64,000 nt of DNA from UBA10438 sp964432155 (GTDB taxonomy: Bacteria > Bacteroidota > Ignavibacteria > Kapaibacteriales > Kapaibacteriaceae). The stretch is from the NCBI GenBank assembly GCA_964432155.1, contig CAYSMF010000011.1, positions 1-64,000 on the forward strand, given 5' to 3'. A model generated the notes under the pieces. That model saw only the letters and a list, made by a program, of their open reading frames with translations, did not search any database and was not told the DNA's origin. Below, piece after piece: positions 18,410 through 27,099 of this stretch; position 1 is the first letter of the stretch; each line of letters begins with the position of its first letter. The position numbers were made by a program, and so were the translations under genes.

Positions 18410-19132
18410 ATCGGCGAGCGAGGCCACAGCAATCGGTTCAACGGCGAGAAAACCTTCGGCGTAATCCGTTCCGATTCGACTGCCATAGTATCGAGCGCGA
18501 GCTTCGAGCTCCATCAGGAATGCTGGCCGCGAGATGAAGGTCTCCGGCTCGTCCGACGTGTATTCCCCGGGTGCATGGAATTGCGACGTGTAAGCGCGAA
18601 TAGAATCCATCTTCGCTGCAAATGTCGCTGAGATGTCCACATACAGATCCGGCAAACGCGGGAAATCATACTGCTGCTGGAAACACAACGTCCGCTTCGG
18701 ACGATGTGGTTGCTGCTCGATACCATCACGATGTGTTACAACCTTCGCAAGCCCAGCGATGAACGTTGCAGCAGTGCACAGCTTGTGCACTGCGACATGG
18801 TCGGGATGCCGTTCGACCGGGGGCGGAATAAGCACGAGGTGCGGACGCCAAGCACGAATCGCCGATACGATTGCGTGAATGTTCTCTTGTGTATGCGCAA
18901 TCGCACCATCAGGCATCGAAAGACATTCCCGATGACGCACACCAAGGATATCTGCAGCACGCTGCGCTTCTTGTTTGCGTAGCTCTGGAGTGCCTCGTGT
19001 ACCAAGTTCACCGCGTGTGCAATCGAGAAGCACGACGTCGTGTCCCTGATTGGTGAGCGCGCGGATGGTCCCACCACATGCGAGCTCTGCATCATCTGGA
19101 TGAGCCGAGATGACAAGTGCAAACGCGCTCAT
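18401..19132 (-). CDS. bshB1: BshB1-type GlcNAc-malate deacetylase (bacillithiol synthesis)
   Basis: This 243-residue LmbE-family zinc deacetylase has AHPDDAE at residues 10-16 (the zinc motif) and RHPDHVAVH near 110. The length and the blocks RGELGTRGTPE and ISRPAFLMELEARARYYGSRIG match BshB1, which deacetylates GlcNAc-malate in the second step of bacillithiol synthesis in Bacteroidota and Firmicutes. bshA and bshC are not in the window. Its ATG overlaps the rpiB stop by four bases, placing it last in the rnhA-dut-rpiB-bshB1 operon. Other LmbE deacetylases are the alternative. Confidence 0.9.
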   Translation of the reverse strand: MSAFALVISAHPDDAELACGGTIRALTNQGHDVVLLDCTRGELGTRGTPELRKQEAQRAADILGVRHRECLSMPDGAIAHTQENIHAIVSAIRAWRPHLVLIPPPVERHPDHVAVHKLCTAATFIAGLAKVVTHRDGIEQQPHRPKRTLCFQQQYDFPRLPDLYVDISATFAAKMDSIRAYTSQFHAPGEYTSDEPETFISRPAFLMELEARARYYGSRIGTDYAEGFLAVEPIAVASLADLL

Positions 19133-19572
19133 TGCACGTCTCCTAGCGTATCAATCTTTTCAACGCGACGTTCATGTCGTCCACCTTCGAAGTCGGTTGA
19201 CAAAAACGCACGAACGATGTCTTTTGCGAGGTCAATCGATACCAAGCGTTCTCCAACCGCAACCATATTCGCGTTGTTGTGCATACGTGCGAGCTGCGCC
19301 ATCTCTACGCTGGTGCAGTTGGCAGCACGAATCGAACGAACCTTGTTTGCAGCGATCGAGATACCAATGCCTGATCCGCATACAAGAACGCCAGCATCTG
19401 CCTGTCCGTCACGGACGAGGTGCGCTGCTTGTGTTCCATAGTCAGGGTAGTCAACAGATGCTGTCGATGATGTTCCCACGTCGGTCACAGAGTGACCATC
19501 AGCAACAAGCATTTCTTTCAGCGCTTCTTTGTACGCATACCCAGCGTGATCCGATCCAAGTGCGATTCTCAT
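19129..19572 (-). CDS. rpiB: Ribose-5-phosphate isomerase B
   Basis: This 147-residue protein interconverts ribose 5-phosphate and ribulose 5-phosphate in the pentose phosphate pathway. It begins MRIALGSDHAGYAYK, the family N-terminus, and has DYPDYG, the CGSGIGISIAANK phosphate/active-site block with the catalytic Cys, and ARMHNNANMVAVGER. ATG 19572 overlaps the dut stop by four bases. A longer upstream frame would only re-read dut and is rejected. Confidence 0.95.
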   Translation of the reverse strand: MRIALGSDHAGYAYKEALKEMLVADGHSVTDVGTSSTASVDYPDYGTQAAHLVRDGQADAGVLVCGSGIGISIAANKVRSIRAANCTSVEMAQLARMHNNANMVAVGERLVSIDLAKDIVRAFLSTDFEGGRHERRVEKIDTLGDVQ

Positions 19573-20015
19573 GGTTGTACTCCTGTGCTTCCGAAACCAC
19601 CTTCGCCCCGTTGCGTGTCGGAGAGTTCCGACACAACATTCCACGTGCATTGCTCGTAACGGGCAACCACCAGCTGCGCAATCCGCATGCCGCGTTCGAT
19701 GATTGCATCTTCGTTGGAGAAGTTCGCGAGAATCACCTTGATCTCGCCGCGGTAGTCACTATCGATCGTACCTGGTGCATTCAAGGCGAACACGCCATGC
19801 TTTGCTGCGAGTCCGCTTCGCGACCGTACTTGAATCTCGAAGCCTTGTGGGATTGCCACGCACAGCCCCGTAGGTACGAGCACGATACCACCAGCAGCTA
19901 ACACCATCGGTACATCGACGGCAGCATGAACGTCCATCCCGGCTGATCCACTTGTCGCATAGACAGGCAGTGGAAGGTCCTGCGCATGGTCCATCCGAAC
20001 GACATCAATCGTCAT
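19569..20015 (-). CDS. dut: Deoxyuridine 5'-triphosphate nucleotidohydrolase
   Basis: This 148-residue trimeric-type dUTPase hydrolyses dUTP to dUMP, keeping uracil out of DNA and feeding thymidylate synthesis. Its five motifs are in order: GSAGMDVHA (I), VRSRSGLA (II), NAPGTIDSDYRGEI (III), GMRIAQLVV (IV) and RGEGGFGSTG (V, C-terminal). The start MTIDVVRM is two bases after the rnhA stop at 20018. It shares a four-base overlap with rpiB downstream. Confidence 0.97.
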   Translation of the reverse strand: MTIDVVRMDHAQDLPLPVYATSGSAGMDVHAAVDVPMVLAAGGIVLVPTGLCVAIPQGFEIQVRSRSGLAAKHGVFALNAPGTIDSDYRGEIKVILANFSNEDAIIERGMRIAQLVVARYEQCTWNVVSELSDTQRGEGGFGSTGVQP

Positions 20016-20017
20016 GA

Positions 20018-20662
20018 TTACTTCCTTCCAAAGTCTGCTGGGTTCTCGCCCCAGAGCTCTGTTTCCCATTTGAGAACATGATTTACGAACGAATTGGAGC
20101 ACAGCCACTCCTCGGCACGACGTATGAGTTCGAACACGGGGGCATTCCCACGTGTTCGTTCAACAGTCGTCTTAGCGTGACGGTTGCGCACCCACGCAAT
20201 CGCGGTTCGCGAGTCTGAATAAATCGGCAGTGTGATCCCGTGCTTCTTGCAGTGTGCTAGTGCATGGACGATCGCGAGAAACTCACCCATGTTGTTCGAG
20301 CAATCCTCGTACGGCCCCATCCGAAAGAACTCAGCTTCCGTCTCGGTGTCTACTCCGCGATACTCCATGACGCCGGTTGACATGTTACATGCCGCATCAA
20401 CGGAGATACTTGGGAGTACAACTGCACTGCGATCAAACGACGGCTTGCGCACGCGCGGTGACGACGGACGTGATGTTGCAGCAATGAGGTCGATCGGCCC
20501 CTCAGCAAAGGCGCGCTCGGCATCAGCCTGTGTATCGTACGATTTGTACTGCGCCTTTGGGAAGCCAGATATCTGCCGCTGCGCAACATCCCACGACGTG
20601 TACACTCCTGGTACGTGCCCAGTCCATACCACATACCATTTCGGTTTCTTCGCTTGCGCCAT
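20018..20662 (-). CDS. rnhA: Ribonuclease H1 with viroplasmin N-domain
   Basis: This 214-residue enzyme degrades the RNA strand of RNA-DNA hybrids. Residues about 5-50 (WYVVWTGHVPGVYTSWD) form the RNA-hybrid-binding viroplasmin domain typical of Bacteroidota RNase HI. The catalytic domain shows an Asp near SVDAACN, Glu in NNMGEFLAI, Asp in YSDSRTAIAWV and the final Asp in NPADFGRK, so the DEDD set appears complete. It is the first gene of a compact operon; the comM gene diverges from 20735. Confidence 0.93.
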   Translation of the reverse strand: MAQAKKPKWYVVWTGHVPGVYTSWDVAQRQISGFPKAQYKSYDTQADAERAFAEGPIDLIAATSRPSSPRVRKPSFDRSAVVLPSISVDAACNMSTGVMEYRGVDTETEAEFFRMGPYEDCSNNMGEFLAIVHALAHCKKHGITLPIYSDSRTAIAWVRNRHAKTTVERTRGNAPVFELIRRAEEWLCSNSFVNHVLKWETELWGENPADFGRK

Positions 20663-20734
20663 GGTACAAAGCTACGGTGTCACGTTCACCTGCGCACGAT
20701 ACTCGTCTACCAGATCACCATCGGAGCGAGGGTT

Positions 20735-22273
20735 ATGTATGCGAAGACGCATTCCGCATCCGTTCTCGGAATCGGCGCGTTTGGAGTTGAAATCGAAGTC
20801 ACGGTTGAGACCGGCCTTCCGTCATTTCAGATCGTTGGGCTTCCGGACAACGCTGTGCGTGAATCCAAAGAGCGCGTTACCGCCGCACTCCATCATGCCG
20901 GGTATGGGTGGGAGCCTCGTCGTATCACGGTGAACCTTGCCCCTGCCGACGTCCGCAAAGAGGGAAGTGCATTTGATCTGCCGATAGCCATCGGCATCAT
21001 CCACGCGATGAACATGATCACTGCCCGCGACCTTGACGACACATGTTTGCTCGGCGAACTCGCATTCGACGGGAGCGTTCGTCCAACACATGGCGTGTTG
21101 CCAATGGTGATGATGAACGGGGCGCGACAGCGCTTCGTTGTTCCTGCACGGAATGCTGAAGAGGCGTCGATCAAACACGGGATCAACGTTGTAGGCGTAC
21201 GAACGCTCCAGGAAGCAATCGACCACATCACAGGCACCTCACCGCTCCCTGCATCGGTATGTGACGTTGATGCCGTGTTTGCGCAAGCAACGCAGCGACA
21301 TCGCGTGGATATGTCGGATGTCAAGGGGCAACAAGGTGTGAAGCGTGCTATGGAGGTGGCAGCTGCAGGCGGACATAATCTGATCATGGTGGGGCCACCA
21401 GGTGCCGGGAAGACGATGCTGGCCAAACGCCTCGCTACAATTCTTCCGCCGCTCACACTCGACGAAGCACTTGAAACAACAACGATACACTCTGTGGCTG
21501 GTCTTCTTCCCCCGGGACAGCCCATGGTCACCCAACGCCCCTTTCGCGCACCGCATCATACGATCAGTAATGCGGCGTTAGTGGGAGGGGGCGTTGGCGT
21601 GGTCCGTGCCGGAGAGATCACACTTGCGCACCATGGTGTGCTCTTCCTCGATGAAGTGCCCGAGTTTCAGCGCAATGTTTTGGAGGTGCTGCGTCAGCCC
21701 CTTGAAGAGCGACGTATTCGGCTGTCGCGCACGCGGATGAGTGTAGAGTTTCCTGCCAACTTCATGCTTGTGAGCTCGATGAATCCCTGTCCGTGTGGCA
21801 ACTTCGGTAGTCAACGACGTGAATGTCGCTGCACGTCGAATGATGTGCAGCGCTATGTGTCGAAGATCTCTGGTCCACTGCTCGACCGTATCGACATCCA
21901 TGTTGATGTCCCCGCAGTCGATGTTGAGCAGTTATCGAACGCTCCTCCTGGAGAAACCTCCGAGCAGATTCGCGCACGCGTGATTGCTGCACGAGCACGT
22001 CAGGCGACGCGTTTCGCGTCGCACGACGGCGTGTATAAGAATGCCGACATGTCGGCGAAGGATATCGAGCGCTTTTGTGGGATGTCGGAGCGAGCGCGCG
22101 CAGTTCTTACGGCCGCAATGCAGCGGCTACATCTGTCTGCGCGTGCGTTTGATCGCATCTGCAAAGTGTCGCGAACGATAGCTGACCTTGATGCACGGGA
22201 CGATATCTCTGTCGACCATGTTGCCGAGGCAATCCAGTATCGCAATCTTGATCGTCCGTTCTGGAATGCGTAA
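20735..22273 (+). CDS. comM: YifB/ComM-family Mg-chelatase-like AAA+ ATPase
   Basis: This 512-residue protein starts MYAKTHSASVLGIGAFGVE with GGAGCGAGGG upstream. An N-terminal Lon-protease-like fold is followed by an AAA+ core with Walker A GPPGAGKTM (~219), Walker B HHGVLFLDEVPEF (~302) and the NPCPCGNFG block (~349). In Gram-negative bacteria ComM is a helicase that promotes branch migration during integration of transformed DNA. That role is known for the family, not shown here. It is divergent from rnhA and convergent with the RmlD-like gene, with a two-base gap. Confidence 0.93.
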   Translation: MYAKTHSASVLGIGAFGVEIEVTVETGLPSFQIVGLPDNAVRESKERVTAALHHAGYGWEPRRITVNLAPADVRKEGSAFDLPIAIGIIHAMNMITARDLDDTCLLGELAFDGSVRPTHGVLPMVMMNGARQRFVVPARNAEEASIKHGINVVGVRTLQEAIDHITGTSPLPASVCDVDAVFAQATQRHRVDMSDVKGQQGVKRAMEVAAAGGHNLIMVGPPGAGKTMLAKRLATILPPLTLDEALETTTIHSVAGLLPPGQPMVTQRPFRAPHHTISNAALVGGGVGVVRAGEITLAHHGVLFLDEVPEFQRNVLEVLRQPLEERRIRLSRTRMSVEFPANFMLVSSMNPCPCGNFGSQRRECRCTSNDVQRYVSKISGPLLDRIDIHVDVPAVDVEQLSNAPPGETSEQIRARVIAARARQATRFASHDGVYKNADMSAKDIERFCGMSERARAVLTAAMQRLHLSARAFDRICKVSRTIADLDARDDISVDHVAEAIQYRNLDRPFWNA

Positions 22274-22275
22274 AC

Positions 22276-23175
22276 CTAGAGTCGGGAGGGGGCGAACATT
22301 GCATGCCGCACGGATGAGAGACCCTGTGTGAAATCGCGCATGTGCATCAGAAGATCGGTCTCCGCCTTCAGCGATACGAGTCCGCTCCGATGTGGTCGGC
22401 GAGCTGGTTGTTGCAGCTCTGCTGAGGTGACCGGTTGAATGAGCGATCCATCGACTTTGAAGAACTCGGCGATTTTCTGTGCCATATCAAACCGACTCAT
22501 GAAATCGGGTCCGGCAACATGATAGAGACCGGTACGCTTGCGCACGGTGATGCGAAGAATTGCCTCTGCAATATCCTCGACGTACGTTGGCTGTGCGAAC
22601 TGATCGTTGACGACGCGAATTGGTGTCTTCGATGAACATGCTTCGACAACCCACTGCACAAAATCGGGCCGATTACTTGGCGGACCGTACACGAGGCATG
22701 TGCGCACGATGGTGGATTGCGATGTGCCGCTTGTACAGACGTTCTCGCCAGCGAGCTTCGACTTACCATAGTAGTTGATCGGACTCGGCACGGCGTTCTC
22801 AGTGTATGGCCCCTTACTGCCATCAAACACATAATCCGTTGACACATGCACCAGGTGCGCATCAACGATACGAGCAAGGCGTGCGAGGTTCTCCACGAGT
22901 GTAACGTTGATAGCCCACGCCAGCTGACGGTCGGTTTCACATGCATCAACATTGGTGACGGCAGCACAATTGATGATCGTCGACGGCATTGCACGCATCA
23001 CCGACTCCTTGAGAGCGGTCTTGTCCGTTACATCCAACACATCGACAGTAACGCGCGGGTGACTATGTGCAAGCTCTCGCGACGATACGCAGTGAATCTG
23101 CTCGTCTGTTTCATCGAGCAGCACGGGAAGAAGCGCTGAAGCTAGGCGGGAACCGGCACCTACAATCGTGATCAT
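22276..23175 (-). CDS. RmlD-like dTDP-4-dehydrorhamnose reductase / NAD-dependent epimerase
   Basis: This 299-residue extended short-chain dehydrogenase starts MITIVGAGSRLASALL (dinucleotide loop). It has NCAAVTNVDACE, VSTDYVFDGSKGPYTE, the catalytic YYGKSK (YxxxK) and PTYVEDIAEAI, all typical of RmlD. RmlD reduces dTDP-4-keto-L-rhamnose to dTDP-L-rhamnose for surface glycans, but rmlA, rmlB and rmlC are not nearby. The first glycine motif (GAGSRLAS) differs from the common GxxGQLG, so a related sugar-nucleotide reductase is possible. The frame continues upstream to 23646, but that would overlap the ASST gene, so ATG 23175 is used. Confidence 0.85.
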   Translation of the reverse strand: MITIVGAGSRLASALLPVLLDETDEQIHCVSSRELAHSHPRVTVDVLDVTDKTALKESVMRAMPSTIINCAAVTNVDACETDRQLAWAINVTLVENLARLARIVDAHLVHVSTDYVFDGSKGPYTENAVPSPINYYGKSKLAGENVCTSGTSQSTIVRTCLVYGPPSNRPDFVQWVVEACSSKTPIRVVNDQFAQPTYVEDIAEAILRITVRKRTGLYHVAGPDFMSRFDMAQKIAEFFKVDGSLIQPVTSAELQQPARRPHRSGLVSLKAETDLLMHMRDFTQGLSSVRHAMFAPSRL

Positions 23176-23265
23176 CAGGAGTACTTTCGTGTCATCAAGA
23201 ATTGAGCTCGTCGCTGTGACGATCGAAGAGCAGGGATAATCTAGGAATTCCGTAATTCTGCATCT

Positions 23266-25677
23266 ATGCGCATAGCCTTCCTTCTGCTCTTCGTTTGTGC
23301 TGTCGCTTCTGCACAACCTGATCTCGCACCGCTCAAGGTGCTCGTCAACGACACTCCAGAGCCAGGCTACCTCCTGCTTGCGCCGAACTGCCGCGTATCG
23401 CCCCGTCCGTACGGATCCTTCCTTGGTGTTTACAATGTGAATGGCGGGGTTATCCGCACTGGACGCGTAACGAACTTTCCGTTTGAGTACAAGGTGTTTC
23501 CCGACGGACGCCTTGGATACTCCGAACTGGTGGTCTTCGCCGGTGCATCGGTTCCTGCCGGCGTGTACATCGTCGATACCCTCCTTGCACCTCAAGAGTT
23601 TGTGTCGCAGTCGCGCGGATACCTCACAACGCAACACGACTTTCACATGCTGCCGAATGGCAACATGTTGATGCTAGGAGCTGAGGATGTCACGATTGAC
23701 ATGAGCGAAGTCGTCCCAGGCGGACACCCCGCTGCGAATGTTGTGAACGCAGTCATCCAGGAGATCGATCGCGATGGTCGCGTCGTTGTACAATGGAAGG
23801 CACTCGATCACTTGCCGATCACCGATTCATACGAAGATCTCACCGCCCCTGCTATTCGCTTTTGTCACAACAACTCATTGTGGATTGATGACGATGGCAA
23901 CTGGATTATCTCCATGCGCCACATGTCTCAAGTGATCAAGATCAATCGCACAACAGGCGAGGTGATGTGGAAGCTTGGCGGAAAGAGCAATCAATTCACT
24001 TTCATCGGCGATCATCCAGAGCTTGCACCAACGTACTTCAGCTACCAACACGATGCGCGTCGTTTGCCGAACGGTAATATCTCGCTCTTCGATAACGGCA
24101 CACAGCATACACCACAGTATTCACGCGGTGTTGAGTATCGTCTCGACGAACAGGCGAAAACGGCAACGATGGTGTGGGAATACCGACATGTGCCAGATTA
24201 TTACGTGAGCATTCAAGGGGGCTTGCAGACACTCCCGAATGGTAATCGTGTACTCGGATGGGGAAGCGCCGCAAATGATGGTGCGCCAGGAATCACCGAA
24301 GTCGATTCCACCGGTCGCGTGGTGTTCGAGGCTGCATATCCAAAGCAGATGTTCGTGTACCGTGCAACGAAGTATCCAGTGTGGCCAACAGGACGTCCAT
24401 CAGCAACTGCTGTGATCAACGATGTACTCTCTGGTGAGCAGTACGCGTATTGGCGAGGTACACAGTACACAGGTACAACAGTTACGTTCCGGTCTCTTGA
24501 GTCGAGCTTCTACAACCGCACAACAGTGCGACGCTTTGCATGGTCACCGAAGAATCCGCAATGGACTGTTGAATCACCACACATTCATCAGTCACGCATC
24601 GAGCTTCTGCTCGAGGGCATTCGCAACGAGCGCATTGATGTGCGGTTCAACATTGATACACTCGGCATCACATTTGATCCCACAAAGCTTATCGTGTATC
24701 ATCGTCCACTCATCGATAGTGGTCGCTTCCAACCGCTCTCGACACGATTTGATGCAGCAACACGCGAACTTGTTGTGGAAGCAACAACAGGTGGGGAGTT
24801 TTGCTTCGGCATTCCACAGGTTCCTGTGCAAGAGGTAACATCACCGCTTCTGGCATGGCCGGTACGGGGCGAACGCATTCTTGAGCGAGCAACGCACGAC
24901 TTCAAGGTCACACCAAACGGACGTGTCGATTCAATTCGAATTCAGGTGTCTCGTGATCCGAGTTTTACGAAAGGTGTGATTGATCTCTCGACGACGAGCG
25001 ACCGTACAGCTGTCAGTGTTGACGATGCATCGTACAAGGTTTACTGGCGCGCGATGGCGTTTACAGGCGGACGTGCCAGTGTGTGGTCCGCTGTTGACTC
25101 TGCGAGAGTCGCTCCGGCATACCTCGATGTGACACGTCCAACTACGGACGTGCAGTGGGCCTATGATAACGCGTATGCCATCTCGTGGCGGACCAACGTT
25201 CGCGGTCTTGTGCGGATTGAACTTGTGAAGGACAACCAAGTGGTTGCTCGCATTGCAGACAGTGTACTAGCACGCGCACAAGGCTTCCTGTGGAAGGTGC
25301 CGTTTAGTGTACCTGCAGGACGTGAGTATCATGTACGAGTCTCGTCGATCGATCCATCATTCGTTGACATCGTCACAACTGGTACACAGAACATCACCAT
25401 CACCGATGTTGTATCGATAGCTGAGGATCGTCTTGTGCAGGGGGCAGTAACAATCGCACCAGTACCTGCTAACGATCATGTCACAGTATCAAACGTCGCA
25501 TCCGGTATCGTGAGCATTGACGTGTACGCAATCACAGGTGAGCGTGTTGCTACACAGCCGTCACGCGGAACACGCGAACACCTATCAGCACAGCAATTGC
25601 CACCGGGGATCTACACTGTACTTGTGACAGACACTCGCGGCATTGTATACCGCGCACCGTTGATCATCGCGCGGTGA
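23266..25677 (+). CDS. Arylsulfotransferase-family secreted protein (ASST paralog 4)
   Basis: This 803-residue protein has the signal peptide MRIAFLLLFVCAVASAQ. Its propeller signatures match paralogs 1-3 in order: HDFHMLPNGN, CHNNSLWIDDDGN, SMRHMSQVIKINRTTG, YQHDARRLPNGN, LFDNGT and GGLQTLPNGN. About two beta-sandwich segments follow (WPVRGERILERATHD; WAYDNAYAISWRT), then a clear T9SS-type tail: VTIAPVPANDHVTV, VYAITGERV, and a C-terminus LIIAR. Its GGxSxDxP-like and FN3 content is lower than in paralogs 1 and 3. The start is supported by GGGATAATC ahead but no strong SD. The substrate is unknown. Confidence 0.87.
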   Translation: MRIAFLLLFVCAVASAQPDLAPLKVLVNDTPEPGYLLLAPNCRVSPRPYGSFLGVYNVNGGVIRTGRVTNFPFEYKVFPDGRLGYSELVVFAGASVPAGVYIVDTLLAPQEFVSQSRGYLTTQHDFHMLPNGNMLMLGAEDVTIDMSEVVPGGHPAANVVNAVIQEIDRDGRVVVQWKALDHLPITDSYEDLTAPAIRFCHNNSLWIDDDGNWIISMRHMSQVIKINRTTGEVMWKLGGKSNQFTFIGDHPELAPTYFSYQHDARRLPNGNISLFDNGTQHTPQYSRGVEYRLDEQAKTATMVWEYRHVPDYYVSIQGGLQTLPNGNRVLGWGSAANDGAPGITEVDSTGRVVFEAAYPKQMFVYRATKYPVWPTGRPSATAVINDVLSGEQYAYWRGTQYTGTTVTFRSLESSFYNRTTVRRFAWSPKNPQWTVESPHIHQSRIELLLEGIRNERIDVRFNIDTLGITFDPTKLIVYHRPLIDSGRFQPLSTRFDAATRELVVEATTGGEFCFGIPQVPVQEVTSPLLAWPVRGERILERATHDFKVTPNGRVDSIRIQVSRDPSFTKGVIDLSTTSDRTAVSVDDASYKVYWRAMAFTGGRASVWSAVDSARVAPAYLDVTRPTTDVQWAYDNAYAISWRTNVRGLVRIELVKDNQVVARIADSVLARAQGFLWKVPFSVPAGREYHVRVSSIDPSFVDIVTTGTQNITITDVVSIAEDRLVQGAVTIAPVPANDHVTVSNVASGIVSIDVYAITGERVATQPSRGTREHLSAQQLPPGIYTVLVTDTRGIVYRAPLIIAR

Positions 25678-25687
25678 TAGAGCTTCG

Positions 25688-26665
25688 TTAGTAGCCCGTA
25701 GGGTGACCGTTTTTCTTGCGCCATTCGAAGATGGGCCTGAACGGACCGTACTTGTGCTGTTCTTGTGAAAACGGATCGTCGTACGGCGGAAAGAAGTAGT
25801 CGAGCGGCTTCTCTTTATGCACCGGATATTCGTTCACAAGGTATGGTTGTGGACGTGTGTGAAGCTTGTCGTCGTTGACATACGCTGCAACATCCATCGC
25901 CTCTTCGTCTGTAAGCAGAGGCTTATCCCACCGGGCAATATCGTTCGGCATGTTGTACTTGATGAATTGCGCCGACTTGATCAGACGGTGCATTGATGAT
26001 CCCGGCTGATAGGACATCGGACCCCAGAGCGGGGGATAGACATAGGCAATCCCATCCTCCTTGAGCACGCCCTGTCCGTCATCGCCATGGCAGCGCTGAC
26101 AGTGCTTCTCGTAGACTGCGCGCCCCTTGATTGGATCTGCCGGACGATCGAGCAGCGTGATCGCCTTGAGGTTGTCGCCATGGACGCGTTTTCCAACAGG
26201 GACGCCTTTACCCACCCACTGCATGTAGGCAAGCATCGCTATCATCTCCTTGCTGTCGAGAGGAATAGGTTTGCCATTCAGGGGGCGCTCAATGCAATTG
26301 TTGATGCGATCCGCGAGCGTGAGAATTCTGCCTTCGCGCGCGCGGTACTGCGGATAGCGTGCATGCGCAGAAAAGTAGTTGAGTCCGAAGGGGCGCGTAC
26401 CAGCTTCGAGGTGACAGTTCTGACAGCCCAACCCATTACCACCGAATGAACCGACGGAGCCCTTTGGTCCAAGGTAATACGGGAAGTTGACGAGCAAATC
26501 ACGACCGTAGCGGATCATGTCGCCCGTGGCGTCGTTAGGAATGTCTGCCGTGTCGGGCGGTACGAAAAGCGCGGTATCTGCAGGCTGCACCAATGTCTGC
26601 TGCTGCGGTGTTTCGTTTGAGCACGCAACCAGCAGTATGAGGAGAGCGATGTACATGAGCTTCAT
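25688..26665 (-). CDS. TsdA-like dihaem c-type cytochrome (thiosulfate dehydrogenase family)
   Basis: This 325-residue lipoprotein (lipobox LLVAC, Cys15) has two haem sites, CQNCH (81-85) and CQRCH (189-193). The segment RINNCIERPLNGK places a Cys at 124, where TsdA uses an unusual Cys axial haem ligand; the flanking motif RINxCxxRxLNG is a TsdA signature. TsdA interconverts thiosulfate and tetrathionate in the periplasm. ATG 26665 is preferred to 26671; both sit close after the rhodanese stop at 26673, so the genes form one unit. A different dihaem cytochrome of related fold is the alternative. Confidence 0.82.
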   Translation of the reverse strand: MKLMYIALLILLVACSNETPQQQTLVQPADTALFVPPDTADIPNDATGDMIRYGRDLLVNFPYYLGPKGSVGSFGGNGLGCQNCHLEAGTRPFGLNYFSAHARYPQYRAREGRILTLADRINNCIERPLNGKPIPLDSKEMIAMLAYMQWVGKGVPVGKRVHGDNLKAITLLDRPADPIKGRAVYEKHCQRCHGDDGQGVLKEDGIAYVYPPLWGPMSYQPGSSMHRLIKSAQFIKYNMPNDIARWDKPLLTDEEAMDVAAYVNDDKLHTRPQPYLVNEYPVHKEKPLDYFFPPYDDPFSQEQHKYGPFRPIFEWRKKNGHPTGY

Positions 26666-26672
26666 GTGCATT

Positions 26673-27044
26673 TCACTTTTCGAATGTACGCTGCTCCTTC
26701 TTCCACGCATCGAAGCCCCCTAGCATGTTATAGACATGCGTATAACCCATCGAGTCGAGTTTGGTTTCGGTGTCCTTGCTTCGGCGACCGGATTTGCAGT
26801 ACACGATGATGGTGGCGTTCTTCGGAAGGGTAGAAACCTGTTTCCAGAAATCCTTCGCGTAGAAATCCATCAGTCGAGCGCGCTTCAAATGTCCGTCGGC
26901 GAATTCGCCTGGAGTGCGCACATCGAGTACGATGGTTGATTTCTTGGCGACAAGTCGCGCAGCCTCGGCTGTTGTGACGTCGCCGCTAGCGTGAGCCGCC
27001 GTGCAAACGACAGCGAAGGCGATGAGAGTCGTGAGTGTTCGCAT
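26673..27044 (-). CDS. Periplasmic rhodanese-domain sulfurtransferase
   Basis: This 123-residue protein has a signal peptide (MRTLTTLIAFAVVCTAAHAS) and one rhodanese domain. The active-site loop YCKSGRRS carries the catalytic Cys, and VLDVRTPGEFADGHL and NMLGGFDAWKK are family blocks. Rhodaneses carry sulfane sulfur as a Cys persulfide, commonly from thiosulfate. It is immediately upstream of the TsdA-like cytochrome in one transcription unit, which supports a shared role in periplasmic sulfur chemistry. Export is inferred from the leader. Confidence 0.9.
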   Translation of the reverse strand: MRTLTTLIAFAVVCTAAHASGDVTTAEAARLVAKKSTIVLDVRTPGEFADGHLKRARLMDFYAKDFWKQVSTLPKNATIIVYCKSGRRSKDTETKLDSMGYTHVYNMLGGFDAWKKEQRTFEK

Positions 27045-27099
27045 GAATGAATATAGGGCCTAATACCAGCTGATTGTTCGGTCCTTCCTAATTTCCAGC

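Noticed and set aside
23176..23646. A longer RmlD-like protein starting at 23646
   Set aside because: The extra part would overlap the ASST paralog 4 gene on the other strand, and the SDR fold begins at the ATG at 23175.
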